Notes: generated by a model from the letters alone, not told the origin. Counted from the stretch's first letter, positions 1 through 8,483 are shown. The stretch: 64,000 bases of DNA from Phenylobacterium conjunctum (GCF_042679085.1 NZ_JBHTLQ010000002.1:62001-126000); one strand, 5' to 3'. Numbers and translations: made by a program.

Positions 1-299
1 CGCAGATACTGCGCGGCCGACAGGTGGTCGGCGTGGGCGTGGGTCTCAAGTTGCCACACCACCTCCAGGCCCTCTCGCCGGACGTAGTCCAGAATACGGT
101 CGGCAGAGGCGTGGGACGTGCGGCCCGCGGCAGGGTCATAATCGAGCACGCTATCGATGATCGCGCAGGCGGACGAGCCTGGATCGCGGACCACGTAGGA
201 CACCGTGAAGGTGGCTTCGTCGAAGAAGGCCGCAACCGCCGGCTTGGTCCCTTGCGTCACCGCGATGGCGCGCGTCAGGGCGGGATCGGCATGAGGCAT
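1..299 (-). CDS. MBL-fold metallo-hydrolase, persulfide dioxygenase-like (partial)
   Basis: The reading frame starts with ATG at 299 and runs off the left edge, so only the first ~99 residues are visible. They include the zinc-binding THAHADH motif at the window edge, which matches the HxHxDH signature of metallo-beta-lactamase folds. The N-terminal layout (AFFDEATFTVSYVV, then AIIDSVLDYD) resembles the ETHE1/Blh persulfide dioxygenase branch, which oxidises glutathione persulfide to sulfite. It is divergent from a TauE/SafE exporter that could remove such sulfite. A generic glyoxalase II-like hydrolase cannot be excluded because the C-terminal half is missing. Confidence 0.8.
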   Translation of the reverse strand, partial: MPHADPALTRAIAVTQGTKPAVAAFFDEATFTVSYVVRDPGSSACAIIDSVLDYDPAAGRTSHASADRILDYVRREGLEVVWQLETHAHADHLSAAQYL

Positions 300-325
300 C
301 GGATAGCTCCTAGACTTGCGTACTA

Positions 326-358
326 CATATATCTATATATGCGCAAATACGTATATGC
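326..358. promoter_or_regulatory. AT-rich double palindrome in divergent MBL/TauE promoter
   Basis: Positions 326-341 form a perfect inverted repeat, CATATAT-CT-ATATATG. Positions 343-358 form a near-perfect palindrome centred on ATACGTAT. Both lie in the 70-base gap between the divergent MBL-fold and TauE genes, in otherwise GC-rich DNA. BigR-type ArsR repressors bind AT-rich palindromes in front of such gene pairs, so an operator for the ArsR protein at 7441-7758 is inferred. Confidence 0.5.
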
Positions 359-369
359 AAGGTGCGCCG

Positions 370-1155
370 ATGCTCGACCTTACCAACCCCCTCGTCCTCA
401 CCGCCGTGAGCAGCGGCGTCCTGGTGGGCGCCCTCCTGGGCCTGTTTGGCGGTGGTGGCTCCGTGCTGGCGACACCGCTTTTGCTTTATTGGGTGGGGAT
501 CAGCGACCCGCATGTCGCCATCGGCACCTCGGCCGCGGCGGTGGCGGTCAATGCGGCCCTGAACCTCGCCGGCCACGCCAAGGGCGGGCGAGTGAAGTGG
601 CCCTGCGCCAGCGTCTTCGCCGTGGCGGGCCTGGCCGGCTCGTTCGCCGGCTCCAGCGTCGCCAAGCTGGTGGGCGGCCAGCAACTCCTGCTGTTCTTCG
701 CCGTCGCCATGGCGGCCATCGCCGTCTCCATGCTGCGCAAGCCCCGCTCGGACGGCGATCCGGGCGTCCACCTCACCCGCGCCCTGACCCTGAAGCTCGC
801 CCCCATGGGGGTCGTGACCGGTTTCGCCGCGGGCTTCTTCGGCATCGGCGGCGGCTTCCTCATCGTCCCAGGACTGATGGCGGCCACAGGCATGACCCTG
901 GCCAACGCCATGGCCTCGTCCCTGGTCTCGGTCTCGTTGTTCGGGGCCTCGACCTCACTCAACTATGCCCTATCGGGACAGGTGAACTGGACGGTGGCGG
1001 CCCTGTTCATCGCCGGAGGTTTTGTCGGCGGGCAGGCCGGTGTGCGCGGCGCCGCCTTGCTGGCCGACCGGGCGACCCTGGCGCGACGCGCCTTTGCTGT
1101 CCTGGTCTTGGTGGTCGCGGCCTATGTCGCGTGGCGGGCGAGCCACCCGGGCTGA
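370..1155 (+). CDS. Sulfite exporter TauE/SafE family protein
   Basis: This is a 261-residue integral membrane protein with about eight hydrophobic segments. It has two glycine-rich repeats typical of TauE/SafE (LLGLFGGGGSVLATPLL near the N-terminus and GFAAGFFGIGGGFLIVPGL in the second half). The family exports sulfite, sulfoacetate and related anions. I chose ATG 370 because the frame upstream to 316 lies inside the AT-rich palindromic promoter; an AAGG stretch lies about 8 bases ahead. It is divergent from the MBL-fold gene, and its 3' end overlaps the convergent cydC by 34 bases. The substrate is inferred from family and context. Confidence 0.88.
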   Translation: MLDLTNPLVLTAVSSGVLVGALLGLFGGGGSVLATPLLLYWVGISDPHVAIGTSAAAVAVNAALNLAGHAKGGRVKWPCASVFAVAGLAGSFAGSSVAKLVGGQQLLLFFAVAMAAIAVSMLRKPRSDGDPGVHLTRALTLKLAPMGVVTGFAAGFFGIGGGFLIVPGLMAATGMTLANAMASSLVSVSLFGASTSLNYALSGQVNWTVAALFIAGGFVGGQAGVRGAALLADRATLARRAFAVLVLVVAAYVAWRASHPG

Positions 1156-2726
1156 AGCGTGATCTCTTGGGTCGCCAGCGCGCGCATCCCAGGACGGTGA
1201 CTGGCCAGGATCAATCCTTGTCCCGTCCGGTCCAGATGTGCGCCCAAGGCCGCCACCAGCGCCGCCTCGGTCGCCGGATCCAGCCCCTCGCTGGGCTCAT
1301 CCAGCACTAGCCAGGGGGCGTCCCGCAGCAGGGCGCGGGCGATCGCCAGGCGCCGGCGCTCGCCGCCAGACAGCAGGTCGCCGCCATCGCCCACCCACGC
1401 GCCAAGTCCGCCCGGCGCGCGCCTGACCCGATCCGCCAGTTGGGCGGTCTCCAGAGCCGCCCAGAGCGCCTCGTCAGAAAGCTTAGGCGCCGCCAGCCTC
1501 AGATTATCCGCCACGCTGCCGCTGATCGCGCGGCTATCCTGGGCCGCCCAGGCGAACAGGTCCCGGGCCGCGCCCTCGGCCAGGTGTTCAAGGGGCTGGC
1601 CGCCCACTGTGATCACCCCAGGTGGCGGGGCGCGAAGGCCGACCATGGCCTCGATCAAGGTGGATTTTCCGCCGCCGGACGGCGCCTGGAGCACAAGTCT
1701 GGTCCCCGGCTGCAGCACCTGGCCGAACAGGGCGAGCTGGTCGCCCGCGCGACCCGGCGGCGCTGAGGCCTTAAGCGGGGCCGCCCATTCGTCCAGCCGC
1801 GCAAGACCGGCCTTGAGGCCCGGCGCCTGCTCGGCCGCGCGGGTCAGGCCGCCCGCCGTCTCCAGTCCGGCCAAGGCGCCGAGCACGGCGAGCGCTGCGA
1901 GCGGCGGGGCGGCGTTCTGAACCGCCAGGGCCACGCTCAAGACGGTCAGAGCGGTCAGCAGAGCCTGCGCCAAGCCCAAAGCGGCCTCGGCCTCGGCGGT
2001 CTTCAAAGCAGCCTCCCCGGCTTGGGCGTCGCGCGCCCGGATCGCGGCCCGGGCCGGCTCTGTCAGCCCGAAGCTGCGCAGCTCGGCGGACGCCGCCGCA
2101 TAGGCCGAGACGGCGTCCTTGAGCGCGCCCACCGCCTCTTGCCGGACCTTGACCGGCCCGGCCAGCCAGCGCGGCGACAACCATCTTGAGGCCGCCAGCA
2201 GACCTGCATACCCGGCGCAAAAGGCCAAGGCGGCCAGCGCAGACACCAGGCCGGTCGTCGCCAAGCCGGCCCCAAGGCCGGCTGCGGCCGCCCAGGGGGC
2301 CGGGCGGCGGACGATCGCGGTCTCCAGCAGATCAACATCTTGCACCACCCGCGCCGAGGCCTCGCCGGAGGAGAGCCCCAAGGCCTGGCGCGACGGCGCC
2401 GCGGCGATCAGCCGAAACAGGGCGGGGCGCAGGCCGGCCAACACCTTGAGGGCCGCCTCATGCGACCAGATCCGCTCGCCGTACCGGCCCGCCGTGCGCA
2501 CGATCGCCAGGGCGCGGAACCCAGCGCTGGGCAGCAGGTAGTTGAAGGCCTGGACGGCGAGCGGGCCCGCAGCGCCTGCAAACCCGGCCCCGGCCAAGAA
2601 CCAGCCCGAGACCCCCAATAGCAGGGTGGCCGCCGTGGCCGCCAAGGCGGCGCTGGCGGCGGCGAAGGCGAGGGCGCCGGCGTGGCGGCGAATGAGGGGG
2701 CGCAGCAGAGCCTGAGCCTGGCTCAT
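1122..2726 (-). CDS. cydC: Thiol reductant ABC exporter subunit CydC
   Basis: This 534-residue half-transporter has an N-terminal six-helix membrane domain and a C-terminal ABC ATPase. Walker A is APSGGGKST, the signature is LSGGERRR, and Walker B is WLVLDEPSEGLD. CydDC moves cysteine and glutathione to the periplasm and is needed to assemble cytochrome bd, whose genes start just beyond cydD. The start codon overlaps the cydD stop by 4 bases (ATGA), so the two are translationally coupled. Length and order are typical. Confidence 0.95.
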   Translation of the reverse strand: MSQAQALLRPLIRRHAGALAFAAASAALAATAATLLLGVSGWFLAGAGFAGAAGPLAVQAFNYLLPSAGFRALAIVRTAGRYGERIWSHEAALKVLAGLRPALFRLIAAAPSRQALGLSSGEASARVVQDVDLLETAIVRRPAPWAAAAGLGAGLATTGLVSALAALAFCAGYAGLLAASRWLSPRWLAGPVKVRQEAVGALKDAVSAYAAASAELRSFGLTEPARAAIRARDAQAGEAALKTAEAEAALGLAQALLTALTVLSVALAVQNAAPPLAALAVLGALAGLETAGGLTRAAEQAPGLKAGLARLDEWAAPLKASAPPGRAGDQLALFGQVLQPGTRLVLQAPSGGGKSTLIEAMVGLRAPPPGVITVGGQPLEHLAEGAARDLFAWAAQDSRAISGSVADNLRLAAPKLSDEALWAALETAQLADRVRRAPGGLGAWVGDGGDLLSGGERRRLAIARALLRDAPWLVLDEPSEGLDPATEAALVAALGAHLDRTGQGLILASHRPGMRALATQEITLQPGWLARHAT

Positions 2727-4339
2727 AGGCGCACCAAGGTGTCAGCGGCGGCGGCGAGGTCGGGCGAGTGGGTCGCCACCACCACAGTGCGTGTGCGCGC
2801 CGCCTCGCGCAGCAGGGCGATGACGGCGGCTTCGCATTCGGCGTCCAGCTCCGCGGTCGGCTCGTCCAGCACCAGGAGGCCCGAGGGCTTCAGCAGCGCC
2901 CGGGCCAGCGCCAGCCGCCGCCGCTCCCCCCCGGAGAGGCCCGAGCCGCGCTCGTCGAGCGGGGTGTCGAGGCCCATTGGCCAGCGCGACAGCGCCTCTG
3001 TCAGGCCGACCCGATTGAGCATCGCCAGGGCTTGCTGGCGCTCGAGGGTCGGATCGGCGGCCCGCAGATTGTCGAGGATCGAGCCGGGTGCAAACACTGG
3101 CGCTTGGCCGGACCAGGCGATCCGCCCGTCCAGGTCAGGCGAGGCGGCGACCCCGTTGAGCCTGATCTCTCCCGCCGACAGGGGCTCGGCGCCGATCATG
3201 GCGCCAAGGAGGGTCGTCTTGCCTGAGCCGCTAGGGCCTAAAATCACGGCCAGGCTCTGGGGCGCGATCTCAGCGTCTACGGGGCCGATCTGCTCTGGGC
3301 CAAAGGCGCGGATAGCCCCGGTCATGATGATGTGCGGGGCGGGTAGGGGGGCTCGCGCCTTGGCCACGGGCCTCGCCGGCTCGCCCTCGACCAACCGATG
3401 TAGGCGCTCTGCCGCCGCCTCGCCCAACTGCTTTTCGTGATAGGCGGCCGCCAGCCGGCGCAGGGGAGCGTAGAACTCCGGCGCCAGCGCCAAGGCGTAG
3501 AGCGCCGCCGCCAAATCGAGCCGCTCCGGCGGTTTGAAGGGCAGCAGGCCCAGAAGGGCGAAGCCGCAATAGACCGCCGTCAGGGCGACGGCGACCGCAG
3601 CGAAGAACTCCAGCGCCGCCGACGAGATCAGCGCCACGCGCAGCACCCTCATGGTCCGATGGGCGACGCCGTCCGCGGCCTGGGCCACCTGATCGGCGAC
3701 CTGGTCCTGTGCGTCGAAGGCCAGGATGATCGGCAGGGCTCGGATGCGATCGACGAACAGGCCAGATAATCGCGCCAGCACCTCCAACTGGTTGGCCGCC
3801 GCCTGGCCGGCCGCCCCCCCAGCTAGGGCGAGAACCGCCACCAGCGGCAGGAGCGTCGCGACCAGGATCGCGGCCGAGATCGGGCTGCGGAGGAGGACCG
3901 CCAGGGCTATGGCGACGGGAACCAGTCGCGCCTCCAAGGCCGCGGGCGCGAAGCGAGCGTAATAGCCCTGCAGGGCCTCCACCTCGTCGACGCAGGCGGC
4001 GATGTCGACGCCGATGGTCTCCTGGGCGCCGCGTCGACGATCCAGCACGCGGGTCACCGCACGGTCGCGGACCGCGGCGCAAATGCGCCTCGCGCGCCGC
4101 CCCGCCACCCGCGCCTGACCCCAGGCGGCGACCCCGCGCAGGCCGAGCGCCGCCGCCAGGCCAAGGGCCGCCAAAGCGCCGCCGTTTTCGACCACCAGGC
4201 TCGACAGCGCCCAGGCGAAGCCGGTCGAACCGACCACGCCCAGCAGCATGAGCGCGACCAGGGCGGCGGGCCCTTGCGGAGCCGCCCGCGTCCAGTCGTT
4301 CAAGGTCTGCGCGCTGGTGGCCACGACGCCCTCATCCAT
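2723..4339 (-). CDS. cydD: Thiol reductant ABC exporter subunit CydD
   Basis: This 538-residue ABC exporter subunit pairs with CydC. Membrane helices come first, then an ATPase domain with LGPSGSGKTT (Walker A), LSGGERRRLALARALL and LLVLDEPTAELD. It is divergent from cydABX. The ATG at 4339 lies inside a 33-base inverted repeat and has no Shine-Dalgarno. An in-frame GTG at 4324 is preceded by GAGGG at 5 bases spacing and may be the real start. Divergent arrangement with cydAB suggests shared control. Confidence 0.94.
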   Translation of the reverse strand: MDEGVVATSAQTLNDWTRAAPQGPAALVALMLLGVVGSTGFAWALSSLVVENGGALAALGLAAALGLRGVAAWGQARVAGRRARRICAAVRDRAVTRVLDRRRGAQETIGVDIAACVDEVEALQGYYARFAPAALEARLVPVAIALAVLLRSPISAAILVATLLPLVAVLALAGGAAGQAAANQLEVLARLSGLFVDRIRALPIILAFDAQDQVADQVAQAADGVAHRTMRVLRVALISSAALEFFAAVAVALTAVYCGFALLGLLPFKPPERLDLAAALYALALAPEFYAPLRRLAAAYHEKQLGEAAAERLHRLVEGEPARPVAKARAPLPAPHIIMTGAIRAFGPEQIGPVDAEIAPQSLAVILGPSGSGKTTLLGAMIGAEPLSAGEIRLNGVAASPDLDGRIAWSGQAPVFAPGSILDNLRAADPTLERQQALAMLNRVGLTEALSRWPMGLDTPLDERGSGLSGGERRRLALARALLKPSGLLVLDEPTAELDAECEAAVIALLREAARTRTVVVATHSPDLAAAADTLVRL

Positions 4340-4368
4340 TATATTCGTACTTGCGCAAATTATAATGG
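4336..4368. promoter_or_regulatory. 33-bp inverted repeat between cydD and cydA
   Basis: Perfect 8-bp arms CCATTATA (4336-4343) and TATAATGG (4361-4368) flank a 17-base centre containing TTGCGCAAAT. The same TGCGCAAAT string occurs in the MBL/TauE promoter (about 340-348). The repeat spans the putative cydD start and lies about 60 bases ahead of cydA, so a bound regulator could control both operons. That it is an operator is inferred from symmetry and position. Confidence 0.5.
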
Positions 4369-4427
4369 AGGAGTAGTCCGGCTATCCTCACCTGTCCATG
4401 GGGCGGGTGAATTCCGGAGGACAGGCC

Positions 4428-5993
4428 ATGGAGCTGGGAGTCGTAGAGCTCTCGCGACTGCAGTTCGCTCTGACTGCAATGTATCACTTTCTGTTCGTCC
4501 CCCTGACGCTCGGTCTCTCGTTCATGCTCGTCATCATGGAGAGCATCTACGTCATGACCGGGCGCCCGATCTGGCGAACCATCACACGATTCTGGGGCTC
4601 GATCTTTGGGATCAACTTCGTGCTGGGGGTCGCGACCGGCCTCACCATGGAGTTCGAGTTCGGGACCAACTGGTCCTACTACTCCCACTATGTCGGCGAC
4701 ATTTTTGGCGCGCCGCTGGCCATTGAAGGCCTGATGGCCTTCTTCCTTGAAGCGACCTTCGTCGGTTTGATGTTCTTTGGCTGGGAACGCCTGTCCCGGC
4801 ATGGGCACCTGGCCGTGACCTTCTGCGTCGCCCTGGGCTCCAACCTGTCCGCCCTGTGGATCCTGATCGCCAATGGCTGGATGCAAAATCCGGTCGGCGC
4901 GGTGTTCAACCCCGACACCATGCGCATGGAGGTCTCGAACTTCCGCGACGTGCTCTTCAATCCGGTCGCCCAGGCCAAGTTCGTCCACACGGTCAGCGCC
5001 GGCTACGTCACGGCGGCGGCCTTCGTCATGGGCGTCTCGGCGATCATGTTGCTCAACAAGCGCTGGCCCCGGGTGGCGCGGCGATCGTTCACCGTGGCGG
5101 CGGCCTTTGGTCTGGCCTCGGCGCTGTCGGTGGTCGTGCTCGGCGACGAGAGCGGCTACGCCTTGACCGAAAACCAGAAAATGAAGCTCGCTGCGCTCGA
5201 GGCCATGTGGGAGACCGAGCCTGCCCCGGCCGGCCTGACGGCGTTCGGCTTCCCGAATCTGCAGACCCACACCACTGAGCACGCGATCCGGATTCCCTAT
5301 GTCCTGGGCCTGATCGCCACCCGTAGCCTGGACGGCCAGGTGCAGGGGATCATCCCGCTGGTCGCAGACTCCCGGCTGCGCATCGCGAACGGGGTGAAGG
5401 CCTATGACGCGCTTGAGCGGATCAAGGCCAACCCAAAGGATGCCGCCGCCCGCGCTGAGTTCGATCTGCGCGCTCGCGACCTCGGCTATGGTCTGCTGCT
5501 CAAGCGTTATGTGGCGGATCCCCGCAAGGCCGATGCCGCCCTGATCGACAAGGCGGCCTGGGATACGGTCCCCAACGTGCCGGTGATGTTCTGGATCTTC
5601 CGCATCATGGCGGGGATCGGCTTCCTGCAGATCGCCGTGTTCGCCGCCGCCTTCCTGCTGACCACCCTGCGCCGGTGCGAGACCAAATGGATCCTCTATG
5701 CGGCGGTGGCGATCATGCCGCTGCCGTGGATCGCGGCCGAATCCGGCTGGCTGCTGGCTGAACTGGGCCGCCAGCCCTGGGCGGTGGACGGCGTGCTGCC
5801 CACCTTCCTGGGCGTGTCCAGCCTGACCGTGCCCCAGCTGTGGACCACGATCATCGGCTTCACCCTGCTCTACGGCATCCTCGCCATTGTTGAGGTGGGC
5901 CTGATCATCCGCACCATCCGCCGCGGGCCCTACGCCCACCATGAACATCCGGACGCCGCCCCCGCCGCGCCCGCCCTTGCGCCGGCCGAATAG
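4428..5993 (+). CDS. cydA: Cytochrome bd ubiquinol oxidase subunit I
   Basis: This 521-residue polytopic membrane protein carries the haems of cytochrome bd and oxidises quinol to reduce O2. His20 (AMYH) and His187 (FVHTVSAGY) match the haem b595 and b558 ligands of E. coli CydA. Glu100 and Glu108 match the conserved proton-path glutamates. A long insertion before MFWIFRIM and GRQPW indicates the long Q-loop E. coli type, not the short CioA type. ATG 4428 was chosen over 4398 because GGAGGA lies 6 bases upstream. First gene of cydABX. Confidence 0.97.
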   Translation: MELGVVELSRLQFALTAMYHFLFVPLTLGLSFMLVIMESIYVMTGRPIWRTITRFWGSIFGINFVLGVATGLTMEFEFGTNWSYYSHYVGDIFGAPLAIEGLMAFFLEATFVGLMFFGWERLSRHGHLAVTFCVALGSNLSALWILIANGWMQNPVGAVFNPDTMRMEVSNFRDVLFNPVAQAKFVHTVSAGYVTAAAFVMGVSAIMLLNKRWPRVARRSFTVAAAFGLASALSVVVLGDESGYALTENQKMKLAALEAMWETEPAPAGLTAFGFPNLQTHTTEHAIRIPYVLGLIATRSLDGQVQGIIPLVADSRLRIANGVKAYDALERIKANPKDAAARAEFDLRARDLGYGLLLKRYVADPRKADAALIDKAAWDTVPNVPVMFWIFRIMAGIGFLQIAVFAAAFLLTTLRRCETKWILYAAVAIMPLPWIAAESGWLLAELGRQPWAVDGVLPTFLGVSSLTVPQLWTTIIGFTLLYGILAIVEVGLIIRTIRRGPYAHHEHPDAAPAAPALAPAE

Positions 5994-6004
5994 GAGACCC
6001 GGTC

Positions 6005-7156
6005 ATGGAACTTCCCCTCGACTATCCAACCTTGCGGGTCATCTGGTGGGCCCTGATGGGGGTCCTGCTCATCGGCTTCGCCATCACGGATGGCTTCGAC
6101 CTGGGCGTCGCGTCCCTACTGCCCTTCGTCGCCCGCACCGACGCCGAACGTCGGATGGTGATCAACACCATCGGCCCGACCTGGGAGGGCAACCAGGTCT
6201 GGTTCATTCTGGGCGGTGGGGCGATCTTCGCGGCCTGGCCCTTTGTCTACGCGGTCAGCTTCTCGGGATTTTACCTGGCGATGTTCGCGGTCCTGGCCTC
6301 GCTGATCCTGCGGCCGGTGGGCTTCAAGTACCGCTCGAAGCGCCCCGCGCGGGCCTGGCGGTCCACCTGGGACTGGGCGCTGTTCGTCGGCGGCTTCGCC
6401 CCGGCCCTGGTGTTCGGGGTAGCTGTCGGCAACGTGCTGCAAGGCGTGCCCTTCAAGCTCGATGACACCCTGCGCGCCACCTATGAGGGGACCTTCTTCG
6501 GCCTCTTCACCCCCTTCACCTTGCTCACGGGCTTGCTGTCGGTGGCCATGCTGGTGACCCACGGCGCCGCCTGGCTGACCCTGAAGGCCGAGATCGGGCC
6601 TGTGCGCGACCGGGCGCGGACGATCGGAACCTTGGCCGCGGCAGCGTCGATCGTGCTGTTCCTGGCCGGCGGGGCGTTCGTGGCCTTCGCTGGCCTGGGC
6701 TATACGGTCCAGGGTGACAGCCTGGATCTCGCCGGGCCCTCGAATCCGCTGCGGGCGGTCGCAGAGCCCTCCGCTGGGGCGTGGTTGGCCAACTACGGCC
6801 GCTTCCCCTGGATGGGGGCGGCGCCCGTCCTGGGCCTCGCCGGGGCGCTCGTCGCCCTGATTGGGATCCGAGCGGGGCGTGAAGCGCCGGCCTTTCTGGG
6901 CTCGTCGATCTCCGCCCTGGGCGTCATCTCCACCGTGGGCCTGTCGATGTTCCCCTTCATCCTGCCCAGCAGCATCGATCCGCGCTCGAGCCTGCTGGTC
7001 TGGAACGCGTCTTCCAGCCACATGACCCTGTTCATCATGCTGCTGGTGACCTTGGTCTTCCTGCCGATCGTGCTCGCCTACACCGCCTGGGCTTTCAAGG
7101 TGATGTGGGGCCGATCCACGACCGGCGCCTTGAACGTCAATCCCGACCTGTACTGA
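6005..7156 (+). CDS. cydB: Cytochrome bd ubiquinol oxidase subunit II
   Basis: This 383-residue membrane protein of about eight to nine helices has the CydB hallmark near its start (GFAITDGFDLGVASLLPF) and the conserved GPTWEGNQVWFILGGGAIFAAWP stretch. It forms the structural heterodimer with CydA. It begins 11 bases after the cydA stop and is followed 12 bases later by cydX. Length is normal for the family, and no defect is visible. Confidence 0.97.
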   Translation: MELPLDYPTLRVIWWALMGVLLIGFAITDGFDLGVASLLPFVARTDAERRMVINTIGPTWEGNQVWFILGGGAIFAAWPFVYAVSFSGFYLAMFAVLASLILRPVGFKYRSKRPARAWRSTWDWALFVGGFAPALVFGVAVGNVLQGVPFKLDDTLRATYEGTFFGLFTPFTLLTGLLSVAMLVTHGAAWLTLKAEIGPVRDRARTIGTLAAAASIVLFLAGGAFVAFAGLGYTVQGDSLDLAGPSNPLRAVAEPSAGAWLANYGRFPWMGAAPVLGLAGALVALIGIRAGREAPAFLGSSISALGVISTVGLSMFPFILPSSIDPRSSLLVWNASSSHMTLFIMLLVTLVFLPIVLAYTAWAFKVMWGRSTTGALNVNPDLY

Positions 7157-7168
7157 GGAGCTGCTGCG

Positions 7169-7297
7169 ATGTGGTACTTCACCTGGGTTCTCGGTCTCGG
7201 CCTCGCGGTCGCCTTCGGCATCCTCAATGGGATGTGGCACGAGTTCTTTCTCTTGGGCGAGGGCGATGACGGCGCGGATGATCCGGACGGCGCATGA
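7169..7297 (+). CDS. cydX: Cytochrome bd accessory subunit CydX
   Basis: This 42-residue peptide starts MWYFTWVLGLGLAVAFGILN and continues GMWHE, which is the classic CydX/YbgT pattern: one membrane helix followed by a short acidic tail (GEGDDGADDPDG). CydX stabilises the CydAB haem site. ATG 7169 is preceded by GAGGAG at 7155-7160, overlapping the end of cydB. It is last in the operon. Confidence 0.93.
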   Translation: MWYFTWVLGLGLAVAFGILNGMWHEFFLLGEGDDGADDPDGA

Positions 7298-7380
7298 GGC
7301 CCTAGGCAGGGTCTAGAAGCCTGCTCCGATGGTCGGATCAACAGTTGCAGGGATGTCTAAATCAGGCTCGAAGCCAGAGC

Positions 7381-7409
7381 CGCCCACCCCGGACCCTGCG
7401 GGGCGGGCG
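7381..7409. terminator. Possible bidirectional terminator after cydX/arsR
   Basis: An 11-bp stem with one mismatch (CGCCCACCCCG / CGGGGCGGGCG) and a 7-base loop lies between the convergent cydX and arsR-type genes. On the plus strand it is followed by CTTCTATTT, which is only a weak T tract. Confidence 0.4.
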
Positions 7410-7440
7410 CTTCTATTTGCTGGGCTAAGGCCAGGGCGCC

Positions 7441-7758
7441 TCAGGCGGCGACGAGAGATCCACGGTGAATCTGGGCAAGGGTGTTGAGGACGTTCATCGC
7501 GTCCTTGTCGGTGATGCGATAGTAGATGGTTTGCGCGTCGCGCCGGGTGGCGATCAGGCCTTCGGCCCTCATCTTGTACAAGTGTTGGGAGGCGGCGGAC
7601 TGGGCCAGGCCCGAATGCTCGGCGAGATCCTCTACAGAGGCTTCCCCGTCGACCAGCCGGCACAGGAGCAAGAGGCGTTGCTCGGTGGCAGGTAGCTTCA
7701 GGAGCCGGATGGCCTGGCCCACACAAGCTTGCAGCTCGGAAACCACGTCAGAGCACAC
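7441..7758 (-). CDS. ArsR-family (BigR/SqrR-like) transcriptional regulator
   Basis: This 105-residue winged-helix repressor has a recognition helix within SGLAQSAASQHLYKMRAEGL and a beta wing at RRDAQTIYYRI. Cys33 lies in the helix segment LLLLCRLVDGE, where persulfide-sensing BigR/SqrR proteins carry one reactive cysteine. The usual second cysteine near the C-terminus is absent (the protein ends IHRGSLVAA), but Cys2 and Cys12 could partner Cys33. Nearby MBL-fold and TauE genes fit a sulfane-sulfur sensor. A metal-sensing ArsR is the alternative. Confidence 0.82.
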   Translation of the reverse strand: MCSDVVSELQACVGQAIRLLKLPATEQRLLLLCRLVDGEASVEDLAEHSGLAQSAASQHLYKMRAEGLIATRRDAQTIYYRITDKDAMNVLNTLAQIHRGSLVAA

Positions 7759-7785
7759 GTGCTTAGGGGAAGGCGCAGGGATTTA

Positions 7786-7807
7786 CATATTCGCTATGTG
7801 GAATATG
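7786..7807. promoter_or_regulatory. Perfect 7-8-7 inverted repeat, putative ArsR autoregulatory operator
   Basis: CATATTC (7786-7792), an 8-base spacer, then GAATATG (7801-7807). It lies 28 bases upstream of the arsR-type start codon. Arm spacing suits a dimeric ArsR repressor. The match to ATATTC-N8-GAATAT operators of BigR/SqrR-type regulators is from memory and should be checked. Confidence 0.65.
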
Positions 7808-7928
7808 CGCGCGCGAGGACAAGGCGCCGCCGCCCAAGACCGCGTTCAGACCAGAATCACGAGGTGCTGGGCAGCTATCCCGGCTTGGAGATTAGGTCCT
7901 GGCATTCCTCAGAGGCTAGGTCGAGGCG

Positions 7929-8300
7929 CTATGCGAACTGGTTTGCGCACTCGCGCTTGAGGCGCCTAAGGATCACAGCGACGGCTGTTGAGGCGTCGGC
8001 GAACGCCGATCCAGCCCCTAGCATCTGCTCCGCCCGCCCATAGTCTTTCCGGTTGATCATTGTCGCGACGCCGCCGGCCTCACGGTGGAACGTAGCGTGG
8101 GCTTCCACGCATGTGCCGAAACTCGTTGACCGGTCGCACTGCTTGCGCCCTTCGCCGTGAAGCCAACGCCCCAGATCACAGTTCCTGTCGGAGCAGATGC
8201 TGTCTGCGTCGAGCGTAGTTCGATTGTCGAGCGCGACCCGCAGCTTGACCTTCCAATCCGCGTGCGCGGCCATCGCCTTATCGAAGTCCATCCCAAGCAT
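7929..8300 (-). CDS. CZB domain-containing protein
   Basis: This 123-residue cytosolic protein is a stand-alone chemoreceptor zinc-binding domain. The metal ligands of the family are visible: His13 in AHADW, Cys41 in CDLGRWLHGEG, and His68/His72 in AHATFH. CZB domains sense zinc or oxidants such as HOCl and usually regulate diguanylate cyclases or chemoreceptors. No partner is adjacent, so its target is unknown. ATG 8300 and ATG 8291 (MDFDKAM) are both possible starts. It lies downstream of a 180-base gap with no other gene. Confidence 0.85.
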   Translation of the reverse strand: MLGMDFDKAMAAHADWKVKLRVALDNRTTLDADSICSDRNCDLGRWLHGEGRKQCDRSTSFGTCVEAHATFHREAGGVATMINRKDYGRAEQMLGAGSAFADASTAVAVILRRLKRECANQFA

Positions 8301-8483
8301 CCCTGTTGTCTTCCCGGGAAAGATCGCATGCCCCAGCTAAGAATTTGCCCCATGGATATGGCTAAGGCGCGTTCATGGAAGCTTGACCCCTGCCGCGTTG
8401 GGGCTCTTGGCCATTGCGTACGCAGAACCGCAACAACTGGTTGCGCCCCCTCGGAAAGGCTTCGATCGCTACGCGCCATGGGG

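Noticed and set aside
4398..4427. Ten extra residues at the CydA N-terminus
   Set aside because: ATG 4428 has a good ribosome site and matches the CydA start; 4398 does not.
4332..5948. A 538-residue minus-strand frame opposite cydA
   Set aside because: His/Asp/Gly-rich shadow; cydA is certain on the plus strand.
8301..8483. Possible small gene between the CZB and MbnH-type genes
   Set aside because: No frame on either strand has both a ribosome site and protein-like composition.
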